The position numbers and the translations under genes were made by a program. From assembly GCA_947650285.1 (NCBI GenBank), contig CANTFL010000980.1, positions 62,001-126,000 on the forward strand: a stretch of DNA of 64,000 bases, written 5' to 3'. The DNA comes from Hyaloperonospora brassicae. Lineage: Eukaryota > Oomycota > Peronosporomycetes > Peronosporales > Peronosporaceae. Shown piece by piece: positions 52,601 to 64,000 of this stretch. The notes beneath the pieces were generated by a model, which was not told the DNA's origin, made no database searches, and was given only the letters and a program-made list of their open reading frames with translations. Numbering within the stretch: position 1 is the first letter of the stretch; each line of letters begins with the position of its first letter.

Positions 52601-55600
52601 CTCACGCCGATGACGCTAGCAGAAGCGCTGGGGTTGGATTGTTCAGTCACGAACAGCTCTGCTGATGGGGATGACAATGACTGTTTATGCGGAAATCTGA
52701 ACAAATTGAAGGTTGGTTTCAGTACGTCTGCCGCACAGGATGTTGCATCGATGGTAAACGGCATATCACTCCACTTTGGACACTCTATCACGTGGGAAGC
52801 ACCGATTATGACGCCAAAGATGCTACAAACCGCTTTTCAGATTGAAGTGTGCAGGATGGAGTTTTCTGGGGCAGTTTCGAATCGACCCAGGCTTGTGGCG
52901 GCTCAGCTGAGCGCTGAGGTTGCATCAATCAGCGCCAATCTGACAAGAACAGGGCGCACGAACGAAGTCGTACTGCAAGGCGGTATTGCCCCGATGACAG
53001 TGAGTAAAGCAGAGTTGACTACTCCACTGTTCAAGCTCGAAGTTATGCAAGAAAATTCGTCGGGTGCACTAAATGATCTACCGCTTTGTGGCCCGCTCGC
53101 TCTTTTTTCGTTGAATCTTGGACCGCTTGCAACCACGTGTTTGTCTTGCCATCTTTCGACGAATGCACAGCTTGCGCGAATGTTTGCGGACGTGCAAGGT
53201 GTCTTACAAATCGTAGATGCTGCGTTGGATCTTGTGCAAAGAGTGAAGGCGAGTTTGCCGCCTCAACAAGAGTCAGACACTCGAGGGCAAAACAGTGCGC
53301 ATGATGCGGTGAAGGAAGATGTTGTACAAAGTGCTCTAGCTGATTGGAGTTTTAAAATTGATCTGAAAGCTGCCGGTGGAGATATACGTGTGAACGAAGC
53401 GCTCCGATTGAAGCTGCCGTTGCTGTCGGTATCGTCGGTGGAGATGGACGCTGGACAGTTGGCTCAGGTAAAGACCGGAAATGCCCTTGCAATCGAATGC
53501 ACGATGAAAGACATTATACTAAGCGCATCTGAAAGTGGCGTTCTCAAACACATGGAAGATTCAAAGGTGCTGGTCATTCAAGGCATTCATGTGTCTACGG
53601 CCATTTCGCGCAGTTTGGCCGACGGCCGTCTCGCGTGCGCAGTCGATATGACGCTCTGCGTATCGAGTATTCAGGCGTCACTGTCTCGACTAAAGGTACG
53701 CTATTGTATCGAAGTCTAATTGTTGGCACAACGGGAACCAACGACTCTTCAACTCTTCCTGTTGTCTTTGCCTGTGTACTAATGAGACGTTGTGTGATCA
53801 TCGTGTAGCTTTTGTATCTCCTGAAATATCCTACCCGTGAGGTAAAAGCGCATTCAAGAAATTTGCTGCGTCATCAAGTCCCAGAGCTGCGAAAGCGCGA
53901 TGAACCTGATATCGGCAGCAAAGAAGCTGCATACATTAAGTGGCATTGGAGGTTAGGGGCTCAGCTGGACCATGTCAGTGTTTCATGCACGGCTGATATC
54001 AGTCGCCAATCAGCTCGCCGAGACCAAGCGACCCGGGTGGTTGTGGATGGCAAGATAGTAAACCTTGCTATAGCCGCACGTGTCGGCAACTATCATCCCA
54101 TTCGGAACGATGTCCGCCCAGCAGTAGAATGCGGGTGCTTTACAGATATCCAGGCGACTGTGGGCGATGTCCAAGTTTTGGAGAAACTTCAGAATGCAAG
54201 GCGTGGTGTTCACTCTGCGTTCGGTGAATTCTCGCGCTTGCACGAGCCTGCATTCCTGGGCATTCTGGTGTGTCTCGATCTGTCGGATTTACAATGCCTA
54301 TCCGAGAGCTTGAGTGTATCAGATTCTAGTATAGCAGACCAGCAATCGCTACCACCTGCAATGCTATCGTGGCATTTGACAAGCTGCTTGGCCAAATCGT
54401 TCCATGAAGTATGTGTCGAGCAGCTGCAAAGAGAGGCTCAAAGGAAGAGCATTGTTGCAGAAATCCCGCTAATTCTATCTTGGAAAGACTCTGCATCGAT
54501 GGCTCACCCATTTCCGTTGCTTTCGGGATTCTATCGCAATTACAGTGAGGCTGGTCTCCCTCGCTACGTGTTTGCGGGCTCCATGGAAAGTGTGGACGCT
54601 GCCGTGACAACATCAAGTCTATACTGTCTCGCTACACTAATGGACGTGGGCGATAAGTTGGCCAGCTTACCCGATCTGGCCAGCAGAACTAGTATGGGCG
54701 AAGTTGATGATTCTGGGACAAGAGTTCCGTCTGTATCTGATGCTCTTCCTCGCATATCGTTGGCGAATGTGGAAGTGTCTGTTTGGCTCGGTTGTATTCG
54801 CTTATTCCTTCCAAGCGAACGTCTCATGGATGGCATCATGTTGGTACGGCCAGTTTCTGGGAATGCATTTGTTGTGCTGGAATCATTGTCAGTGGCATCT
54901 GCCGCACGAAATGACATTTCGTTGGATGGATTGGGCTACCCTCCATTCAACTCGAGAGTCCTGCCGAGGCGAGCTACGGTTCAAGCACAGCGATTTGGCC
55001 AGTCACAGCTGCGGATCGGGTGCAGAGCCGGAAAGATTACGGGGTATGTTGCTGAGTTGAAGTTTGGCGACTTCGAAATGCCTGCTGGCAAATCGCACAC
55101 AGAGGCGGGCCCGTTTGAGAGTCATATCGGCCGTATGGCGGGATGTGTTGCACGCTTCTCAGATGTCGAGACCTTTTGGTCGCCGCTCAACCTGATATGC
55201 AGTCTTGAAGAAGAACCGTTTGTCACCGGTGATGGCAAGGATGCAGGCGTGAAGACCGTGGCCACTCTTGCATTGACCAAGTGGAGACTTGACCTTCACA
55301 AAGTAGTGTTTGACACGTTGATTGCTCGAGTGTTGGGGGTAAGTCAAGGAATAAGTGTCTTAAGTCGATCACTTGTGATACCGGCACGAGTCGCGCAGCT
55401 TTCGACATTGCAGAAGCATTTTCCAGCACTCGAGCGGACGCACCGACGAGCAGTATCGTTCTCGTGCGACGGGATCGAGATACAAATGTTTGAGCCGAAC
55501 AGAGCCACGCATATCCGCATCGGGGCCGTCGCCCTGGTGCACGACAGTTCGACGCTTTCCGGCAGTGCGTCCATCCAAAATTTGGCAGTAGGCTACCGAG

Positions 55601-58600
55601 CAAACGAGGGTGCACCAAGCTCGACACACAATGATGTTGCAATAGAAGAAGTGGTTTTTGGTGCAAATGCAGAGCCAAGCTTGTGGCATTTGTCGGTGGA
55701 AAACTATCCCGAGAAACTGATTGCTGCAAGGTGGAATTTTGGAGACCGCTCGGATAGAACGCTTTTTCTTGATGTGCAAGCCGTCCAACTGCACGTATCG
55801 GATCATTTCGTGCAAGAGTCGTCCCGCTTTACTCACTCCGAACCTACCTTTGTCTTTGCAAAGCTCTATCGAGAGGAGAAAAGCAGCGAGCAGCTAGTTC
55901 TATCTAGGAATAACAAGTCCTTCGCTTTCCGTCCAAGATGGAGCATCAAGGTGCTTGTAGCTCCAAGTGTAATATCGTACTGTGGTCGAGCTCATGCGGA
56001 AGGGAGGGCGGCTGGCATTTGGATAAGGTCCGGTCAACTGTTCGCGAGCGCGGGAGTTGGTAATAATGACAAGACCCAGCAGTCGATCCTTTCATATGGA
56101 CAAAGCGTAAATGAGATTACCCGTTTTGTTGTTGTACCCACCCTGGAAGTGATGGTGAATATCGACAAGCTTGGGGTAAACACGTCCGATAATTTGCCCC
56201 GTCTGGAGGTACATTTCCAAAACACGTTCGCCGGCCCTGTCCCCACACATACGTCCAGTACTTGGCAGGAGTTTTCGAAATATATCAGTGTTGTGTCCGA
56301 GGCTCAACGCCTGCTACATGACTGCAGCGTTCGGATTACCGGAGGACAGCATCAAATGCTTGAGCGAGTTGCTGTCGGAGACATAGGAGTCTGTTTGCTG
56401 TACACTGATATGGTCCGGGTGAATGTTCAGGCCGAAGTGAACGCTCTGCGCGTGAAGATCTCATCTTTCTCGTTGGGCGCTATACATTCTCTGTTACGTG
56501 CGCCCTCAGTGAGCGACAAGCAATGTGACAAGCATTCTTACAGCTCACCTGGTTGCACTAGTGCTGGTCATGCGAGTGGGTTTACTAGCTCTCGAAATCA
56601 TGCATTGAAAAGTTTACAGGAATCTTCAACAGACGACTTTAAGATGCTAAGGCGAGTAGCGGTAGGACGACGACCTTCGCCCGGAGAGCTGGTGTTCATG
56701 GAGAGTCTTATGATTGAAACGACGAGCGTAGTTTCGACTGATACGTCCCCGACTGCAGGTGCTAATGTTCAGATCCAGCTCGACCCAAATAAATTTGGTA
56801 TCAAGCTAGCGGATACGGTGGCTTATATCGAGGACTGCAATGAGCCATGGATCGTCGAAGAGCATGAACTTGGTAGCGAGCCGTCGTTATGCACGGGCAT
56901 GGGCAACAAAACACATAGCTGGGTGGGGATGCGCTGGTGCTACCACATACCACGTAAGGTCCATAAGATTGTTGCAAACGCTGTGCCTCATCCTCCTACT
57001 GGAGTCTTGAAGGGATGGCCTGTGTGGAGCTGGGACCAGAGACAAGACAGAGATGCAGACCGACTTTGCGATATTCTATGTCAGTTGAGGTGCTGGGACA
57101 GCAAGAGAACATGTTATGCTGTCGTGTGCGAGTTCTACGTTCCGTGGGAAGCCGCATCGGCAACTACGGGTTCCGACAGGTCGGACGATGCTAGTGAACC
57201 AGAAACGTTCATTGAGTTAATGAACCAGTGGTTCGACGATGATGTGGAGAAAGCACGCTATCGGTCGAAACTGCTTGAGTTCGGTGCTCGAACGAGGACG
57301 TTCTCATTTGATAGCAATCTTCCTTCAGACAACTGGGAGCTAAGATGGAGGGCGCCATTACAGGGTGAACAAGAGCTCGAGGTGCGTAGGTGCAACGATA
57401 TAGCCGCAGTGGTACCAATACTGACCACACTGTTTATATGTGCATTGTGCAGAGCAAGCAGAAGCGTCTTGAAATAAATGCCTTGCTTGCATCATCACTG
57501 CAGGTGTATTCTGTGCTGACGTTGGACGCCTACCAGCGCATTGTAGGAACTGTCACACTTCCACGAACTACGCTTTCTGTCAGCCATGTGGGCTCTGAAA
57601 ACGACTCTTATGATATAGTAACCGCCGAGCTGAATGAAACGGTGATCTCGTGTGCGACTGCTGGTAGTCGTCACACCAGGACGCTGAACGTACGCTTGTC
57701 TTCATCGATGCAAGCGTATCTTGACAACATGGCTCAGCTACTTACTGTATCGATCATTCCGCGGACTGCAATTGAAGCGACGGTTGAGATTTCTTCGAAA
57801 GGCGTTGAGCTTACGACACGGGTCGGTCCAGTCTCCATCCATCTCAATCAGACAACAATGCTTGTGCTGTCAGCGATTCCAAAACTCCTGCAGGCGAAGA
57901 ACGAAGCTTGCGAGGGTAGGCGAGTGAATCCGGACAACAAGCTGCGCAATATGCGCATAAAGGTTGTCAATTGCTCAGGTATGGGTGTCTGGTATCGACA
58001 AGAAGGAACCCCTGAGTGCTTGTTCGTGGCTGCAGACACCAGTGCGGCATATAGCTGGCTCTCCTTGGCAAGCAGCCCTTTTTATCAGATTTGCTTCGCT
58101 ATGGACGACACGAACGAGAAGGTGGCTGAAACACACAATCGCGAAAACAAGGAAGCCGATGGTGAGTCAGAGACGCATACCAATCTTCACTGGTGCGATC
58201 CGTGCAGGATCAAAGACAATGTTGTTACCGGTCGATATGTGGGCGCTCGCGGCTTCTTGTGGGTTTGTGTTGAACTGAGCGGTCTGCAGACCATCGTCAC
58301 ACTTCGATCATCGTTGACTGTTCAGAATCATTGCAACTTTCCCGTGCTGATCAAGGTGGATGAGGAAACATCCGCGTTTCATTGCAGGAGACTTGACAAG
58401 TTGTGCCAAGAGAGTCGTATCCAGAGCAGCGTATATCATCACCCCAATTGCACTTCATTGGACGGGTCGGTATGCACCCTGTCCGGACCTGCAAAAACGG
58501 ATGACAGCATGTCCCGGATTATGTTACAGTCCATGGCATCTATCGAAGTCAGTATCGACGGAGCCTCGTGGTGCAGTGTGCCAAAGCAAGGAAACGTCCC

Positions 58601-61600
58601 TAATGAGTTCGACCTAGTGAAAAGTCGTGATGGCCGAAAGGATGGCTTGAAGAAAACACAGTGCAGCTTCGTAGCCGTCTCTTCGCAAAATCCTGACGAG
58701 TCCACGCAATACGCTTGGGTTCATATTGATCGTGCGCAATGTAGGACTTCGCTGCCTACCGACTTTGACCCGATGCAATCTCAGGTGTCGTGGCGGTACA
58801 CTTGGATGGAGGTTTCATTGTGGCCTGCTATCAGTGCAGAGAATATGCTGGACTTTCCAGTAGCAATCTCCTTTGCACAGAAGGTAACGTTACAGCTCCA
58901 TTTCCATCATCCTTCATCATCGTTGACGCGTGCTAATGTTTTCTCTTCACTAGGCCACCTTTGTCGAGTTGGAGATCGCTCCTTCGACTGAGAAAAGTTT
59001 GGCTATAATCAATCCATGTGAGCCAGTAGACGTGCAATTGCGGTATGATCCAAGTTCCTGTAGTGCTCAACCCGTCGCAGAGTCACTGATGTTTTGTATC
59101 GCCAACGAAGATTCGAGTGAACATGTCACTGTATTCGAGGGCTGCAAAGTGGTCGTGAGCTTTTGCAAGGATCGTCACCCGATGGTTCGAATCCGAATCG
59201 AACGCAGTCTCAGCATTGCAAATATGACGCCAAGTATTTTGGCCATCAATATTAGCAGCCCTCCTGGAGATCGACGAGCTTCGGAGAAGATTGGCTCATG
59301 CGCTGAACGCTCCGTCGGGTGTCGAATAGTTGGCACCTACTTGGTGATCTCGATAGCGACACTCCAAGACTTAAACAACGAGGCGGGTTCGATGAATTGG
59401 TCTCCGGAGATCTCACTTAATGTGAAAGGTGATGCGAAACCAGTCGTTGTGCCAGCTGTGGGGCCAGGACCGTCAAGTTTGGTCAATGCATACTGTATCG
59501 AAATGGTCAACCGAGATGGCTTCCTGAAGCTCGTCATCCGTCCACAAGTCGTGATGGTCAACTCAACGGTAACGTGTGTGTCCAATCGATGAATGTGCTC
59601 TTTTGCGTAGAACTAACTCATTGTGAATCTTCAGAGTTGCTCGCTGGTATGCGCTCCTACAGATCGCGAAGGCCGCATAATGAATGAAGACAAACCGTCG
59701 GTGCGTTTACGTTGTAGTCATGCAGAGCAACGCCATATTTCACTGCTCCAGCTGATGTGTTTACGCTTATTTGTTTGATCAACAGCTGATACCACACAAC
59801 AACCATGGATGGTGTGTGCCCGTATATCTACACAAAGAAGAAGAAAAGAAAGGCTTTACTGCTGGTGTGTCGTCCTGGTTTAGCTCCAAGCTGTCAAGGC
59901 ATCCGGGCGAGGATGCCGTGAAGGCTTCGAACCAGGTCTTAGTAACAAGAATTTCTTGCTCGTTTCGGGTAAGTCTGGTGGAAGATGGTTATAGTTGGAC
60001 AGAGGAGATATCGGTGATGCTCCCGGAAGCCTCTCTTCTGGCTGATCCCGTCGGCAACTTGGAAAGGGTTGAGGCGCGACCACTATCGACCTCATCGAAA
60101 AACACCGATAACCTATATCCAGTCCCCTCTACGACCACTCACCGAAGGCGCTTACTGATTCGCCACCGTGACTTCAGACACAAAATGCTGACGTATACAG
60201 TGACGCAAAACGGGAAGTCGATTCAGGTACTCTTCTTCGATGATCACCAGCCGCCTGTGGTAATCTACAACCAGTGTCAAAGAGCGCTGGGCTTTCGAAG
60301 TGTGTCGTTCTCATCGGACCCAGAAGGCGTTGGCGCAGCCTTCTACCTCGAGTACGACTGGGACCTACAGGTACGACTTTGTACTGTTGGTCGTATGGCA
60401 CGGATCGCAATTGGTCATGCACGCCATTGTTTGTAGATATCTCAGAGGCGGCGCAAATCGACGCAAAAACAAGCAGAAGATATTCCTAAAAGGAGCGATG
60501 AGGACGCTAACGAACTGCTGAGCGGCTGGCTACGAGACTCACAATCGCTAGAAAGCGTGCCCATGTCTGACTCGATAAAGAATGACCGTATGCGTTTCCA
60601 GATCGGATTGCCGCAATACGGGTGGTCGAACGCGCTTTGGCAAGTCGGTGGGATTCAGTTTGCGTCGTTCACGAATGAGAAAGAGGGCGCGGTCGATACA
60701 GCAACTCCCACCTTCTTGGTTATGTGCCTGTATCGAGCAGGATCGTGGGTGATAACCATCACCTGTCTGGAGGACCCAACGCGTGATAGTCACGCGTTGG
60801 GTCAAGCGCCATCATTAATTTCGCCTGCAATGGCATCGCCGGCAACATTGCAGGGTATTAAGCCGACGTCGCTGAGAGTTAGTTTGGTCGTGGAGGAGTT
60901 GTCTCTTCGTTTCTGCGACGAATACGACCCCGTGCAGGATGAGAGAGGTATGATCGTTTACCCAGAGATTCTGCGGTTGACTTGTGATGCAGTATCGGCT
61001 GTGTTTGCTACGGCTCCCGATCCGCCTGAGGTGTCCCTTCACAGTGCGCGTTTGGGCTATTTGTCACACATCCGATCGTACACGACCGTTTTTGTTGCGA
61101 TCGGTGACATTGAAGTGGGGCATTCCTTGAATACTTGCAACTTCCCGTTGATTCTCTGCTTTCAAAAAACTCATGAGTCAAAGAAATTGCTGCAACTAGA
61201 TCTAGTCGGCAATCTCCTTGGCAAACAGTTGCCAGGGAAGGAGAATGTGAGCCTACTCGCCAGGGTCATTTACGTGGATACATGGGATCCGGTCAATGTT
61301 CCGTCTTACTTCCACACTGTTGAGCTGAAGCTGTCCCCGGCCGTCCTGCAGGTACGATTGACTCATGTGTCGTATGTTTGTGGAGCCTCTCGTAAAACAA
61401 CTGTGTGATATTCTGTAGGTTGAAGACGACATCTTGTCGTACATGAACGCGTTCATCCGTCCAATGCTTGACGCCTTTGGAGGGGAAGCTGCTTCAGGCA
61501 TGATTGGCAAATGTGGAACTCGAGACTGCGAAACTTCTCATGACGACGTCTGGAGCTTGTATGCATACGAATCAGCGATGATATCAACGCAGCGCAAAGT

Positions 61601-62922
61601 GTACATCGAACATCTCGAAATCAGCAACATTGATGTGATCATCACTGCGCGTGTATCGATTCCTGTTCTGAACAGTTTTGATGGCACACCGTTGCACTTC
61701 GGGTCGACCAAGTTGCGAGACGTGTTTTCTTTCCCTGACCAGCTATACAAGGATTTGGCAGCGGACTATGTGGCCGATACGATTGTCCGCTCTCCATTGC
61801 TTTTGATGTCGCTGAACATTATCGGCAACCCCGCGTAAGCGTACAAAGCTGAGGTTTACACCTGACTTGTGACTGACGTATGTTCTATTTCTTTTGTGCT
61901 GCAGAGGTTTTGTACGAAGTTTTGGCCAGGGAGTTCGAAACCTTGTCGAAATTCCCCTAGCTGCGTCCAAAAAAGGCTACAATCCGTGGTTGCTTACGAA
62001 GGGCGTCGTGGGCGGCGTTGCCTCTTTTCTGGGCCATGCAACGGTAGCAACGCTTACCTCTGTGTCTGGCTTTTCATATTCCATCTCGCGAACGGTAGAT
62101 CAACTTACATTGCCAGTGGATCAGCTTCGGAAGCGCCATTACATCCGACCGACCCATTTGTCATCAGCTCTTGCTGAAGGTTTGGGAGCGCTGGGGTCGA
62201 GCGTGGTCGGTGCTGCAGCCGGCGTAGTCACTACTCCGATTGCTGTCTACAAGGAACGCCAGAGACAAGGTCTTGACACTGGACTTCGAAATGTAGTGGG
62301 CGGTGTCGGCATGGGCTTGGTCGGTATTGTCGCTCGACCTATGGGTGGCGTAGCATCGCTTGTGTCTATGGCATCAGATGGTCTGCTCTACGGGATAAAT
62401 AGCAACCAAACGCCATTTTCCGACTCAGCCTCGCGTGTCGGTGCACAGCCCAACGAACTGCTCCGTTACAAGCTCAAAGTACTGCCGGACGAAGTTGGAA
62501 GTAACCTGGTATTTGCGCATGGTATTTGGGTTGTTTCGGACGAGAATCAGCTGACCGTTTCTGGGCAGAGCCTTGACTTCATATCAAGTGGGCATCTGGA
62601 TGCGCCAGAAAATGAATCGCTATGTAGCCTTTTGCTGCCATGCGATAAGTCGCGTCGTCTGGTTCAAGTGACGTTAGTATGTTCGAACATCTGCGTGTAT
62701 GTCGTGGGAGTCAGCGGTGCGCACTATGACGCTGTGCTCGTCCGCACGCTGCTGGAATCGATCAAGGCAGTCGAAGAAAGTCTCACGGAACCGACCGTTT
62801 TTGATCTGGGCATCAAGACACTGGCAAGTGCAGAGTGGTTGCGCTTTCGACTTTTACCACGACAACGACGGCTTCTGAGCCACCAACTGCGGCTTTGGAT
62901 GGATGAAGACTCCGTTTTGTAG
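49635..62922 (+). CDS. VPS13-like bridge lipid-transfer protein, ten exons
   Basis: Spliced length is 4,194 residues, within the VPS13 range. Exons: 49635-50165, 50261-53695, 53809-57381, 57453-58883, 58954-59568, 59635-59700, 59786-60370, 60437-61351, 61419-61834, 61905-62922. Introns are 66-113 nt with GT(A/G)(C/A/G)G-type donors and AG acceptors. All are phase 0 except the last (phase 2). The N-terminal chorein domain opens MLDLLSPLRGYIAQSLQFYL and continues with LERLGLFGGDLVLNDLKIK. The middle is beta-rich repeats forming the lipid-conducting groove. Exons 4-8 correspond to the VPS13 adaptor-binding (SHR-BD) region. The C terminus GFVRSFGQGVRNLVEIP ... GVVGGVASFLGHAT ... GMGLVGIVARPMGG is the conserved VPS13 end, followed by a PH-like tail. 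Family members move phospholipids at membrane contact sites. The protein reads through every junction without a stop. Confidence 0.93.
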
Positions 62923-63736
62923 TGGCTATTCTGTGGAAGGTCGTGACAATGAGCGGACTCATTGTGCCGCGAGGGGAACTGATAAAGCTGGTCGGCAGCT
63001 CTTCCCATGTCTGCAGCGACCTCTTCGACACGCAGCTTCCGTCGAACATACAAGACCAAAGTCGATGTCTCGACATGCAGAGTCAAGCGTTGGGAATGAG
63101 TCTGCGGCAGTGGGTTTTCTCTCACTTGACGAAACTTAGTCAGATACCAAAAGCGAGATGAGGGTGGGAGTCCGTGTGGAAGCAATGCAGTCGTGCCATC
63201 GTTGTGGAATGATGTCGAAAGTGTAGATACGTCAAAGTTGGCGCCTCGGAAAGCGCACATAGTTTCGACGATCGTACTCTTCGTTATAATTGACTTGTTC
63301 CGGAACTGGAGCGTAGGCAACGTCGCCTCGAGAAGGCCATTTGTACAACAGGCCCAAGTAATATGAGCTTCGGTCTCTGTGCCTGTACCAAGCGTTGCTC
63401 ACAGCGTTGCGCATTGGAGCTTATTGAGGCGATACCAGGTGTCTTGTGCTCAGAGTCAAGACGGATCGCAGCAAGTCGGAGAAAACAAAGATGGAACGAA
63501 TGTAGCTCAGTGTAGCCCTTCCGGATGTCCAGCGTGCTAGATGGTTGAGCAGCAAGGGGTTCAAAACACTGCAGCACTCGTACTGTGCGTTTTCGTGGAA
63601 GGCGAATTTTGACTGGACATGCTGCGCTACGCCATACGGAGCGTCAAACAGATGATGACAGTTGCAGTGGTTTTGACTAATTGAGTAGACAACGAGCTGC
63701 CCGTTTCGTTTGACATTGAAAAAGCCCGTCTCGAGT

Positions 63737-63778
<42 letters not shown>

Positions 63779-64000
63779 AGTGGTCTACCGTTACCGGAGG
63801 AGGGGCCAGCCTAGCGCAGCTCTGCTCCAAGCTGACGCACATCTTACTCTGACAGGCAAAGTAATTTTTGCTGACTAATTGCAAGCTGTATCCAAGGACT
63901 ACTGTCACGTTGCACGAAATTCGGTCCAATTGACAAATCTAGCTTGTCAACGTCCCGCACAAAAGCGTTGCATGGTTCAGATTCTAGTCAAGATGCTGAA
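62923..64000. other. 3' flank of the VPS13-like gene; possible minus-strand gene end
   Basis: A minus frame ending at 63232 reads YRHRDRSSYYLGLLYKWP and then QVNYNEEYDRRNYVRFP. It has protein-like composition and could be the last exon of a gene whose acceptor is the CAG before GCACAGAGACC near 63380. No family is recognised. The remaining sequence has no identified gene. Confidence 0.3.
63741..63776. repeat. (GA)n microsatellite
   Basis: About 18 uninterrupted GA dinucleotides. It lies in non-coding sequence downstream of the VPS13-like gene. Confidence 0.95.

Noticed and set aside
59180..59200. tRNA-like B box (GGTTCGAATCC)
   Set aside because: It lies within VPS13 exon 5 in frame, with no A box or cloverleaf around it.

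Overview
The window looks like nuclear DNA of an oomycete, probably Peronosporales (Phytophthora or a downy mildew). The reasons are: compact genes with very short introns (66-113 nt, GTRNGT donors, CTAAT-like branch sites), intergenic promoters of a few hundred bases, a stramenopile-style FYVE/ankyrin/PDZ protein, and Ty3/gypsy elements of the chromodomain type. The assignment rests on protein content and gene architecture only.

Layout. (1) 1-3.9 kb: three housekeeping-type genes, namely a ZNF706-like small zinc-finger protein, the mitochondrial F1 ATP synthase delta subunit and a HAD-fold protein. (2) 3.9-6.75 kb: a stretch with no confident gene. (3) 6.75-14.74 kb: a nearly intact Ty3/gypsy chromovirus read on the minus strand (element 1), with perfect TCGAT target duplications and LTRs that differ by one indel. 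(4) 14.7-19.65 kb: gene-poor DNA with one related solo LTR. (5) 19.65-27.4 kb: a second, decayed member of the same superfamily (element 2, TSD CGGAC, also minus strand). (6) 27.4-38.6 kb: an AT-richer gene desert with small repeats and no recognisable gene. (7) 38.6-63 kb: a gene-rich block holding a PDZ-ankyrin-FYVE protein (-), a long coiled-coil protein (-), methionyl-tRNA synthetase (+) and a ten-exon VPS13-like lipid-transfer protein (+), for which all nine introns could be placed.

The most unusual signal is in the two retrotransposons. Their LTRs and their coding DNA are packed along their length with short, mostly perfect inverted repeats (stems of about 6-11 bp, loops of about 2-12 nt). 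At several homologous hairpins the two copies differ by paired, compensating substitutions, some of which change the encoded amino acids. I saw nothing comparable in the host genes. The elements also carry a long antisense ORF between pol and the 3' LTR. It is conserved in both copies and overlaps the chromodomain end of pol on the opposite strand. Element 1 has a textbook -1 frameshift signal at the gag/pol junction.

Limits: splice sites were placed by reading-frame continuity and consensus, not by transcripts. Domain names come from recognising motifs, not from searches. Single-base frame breaks may be assembly errors.
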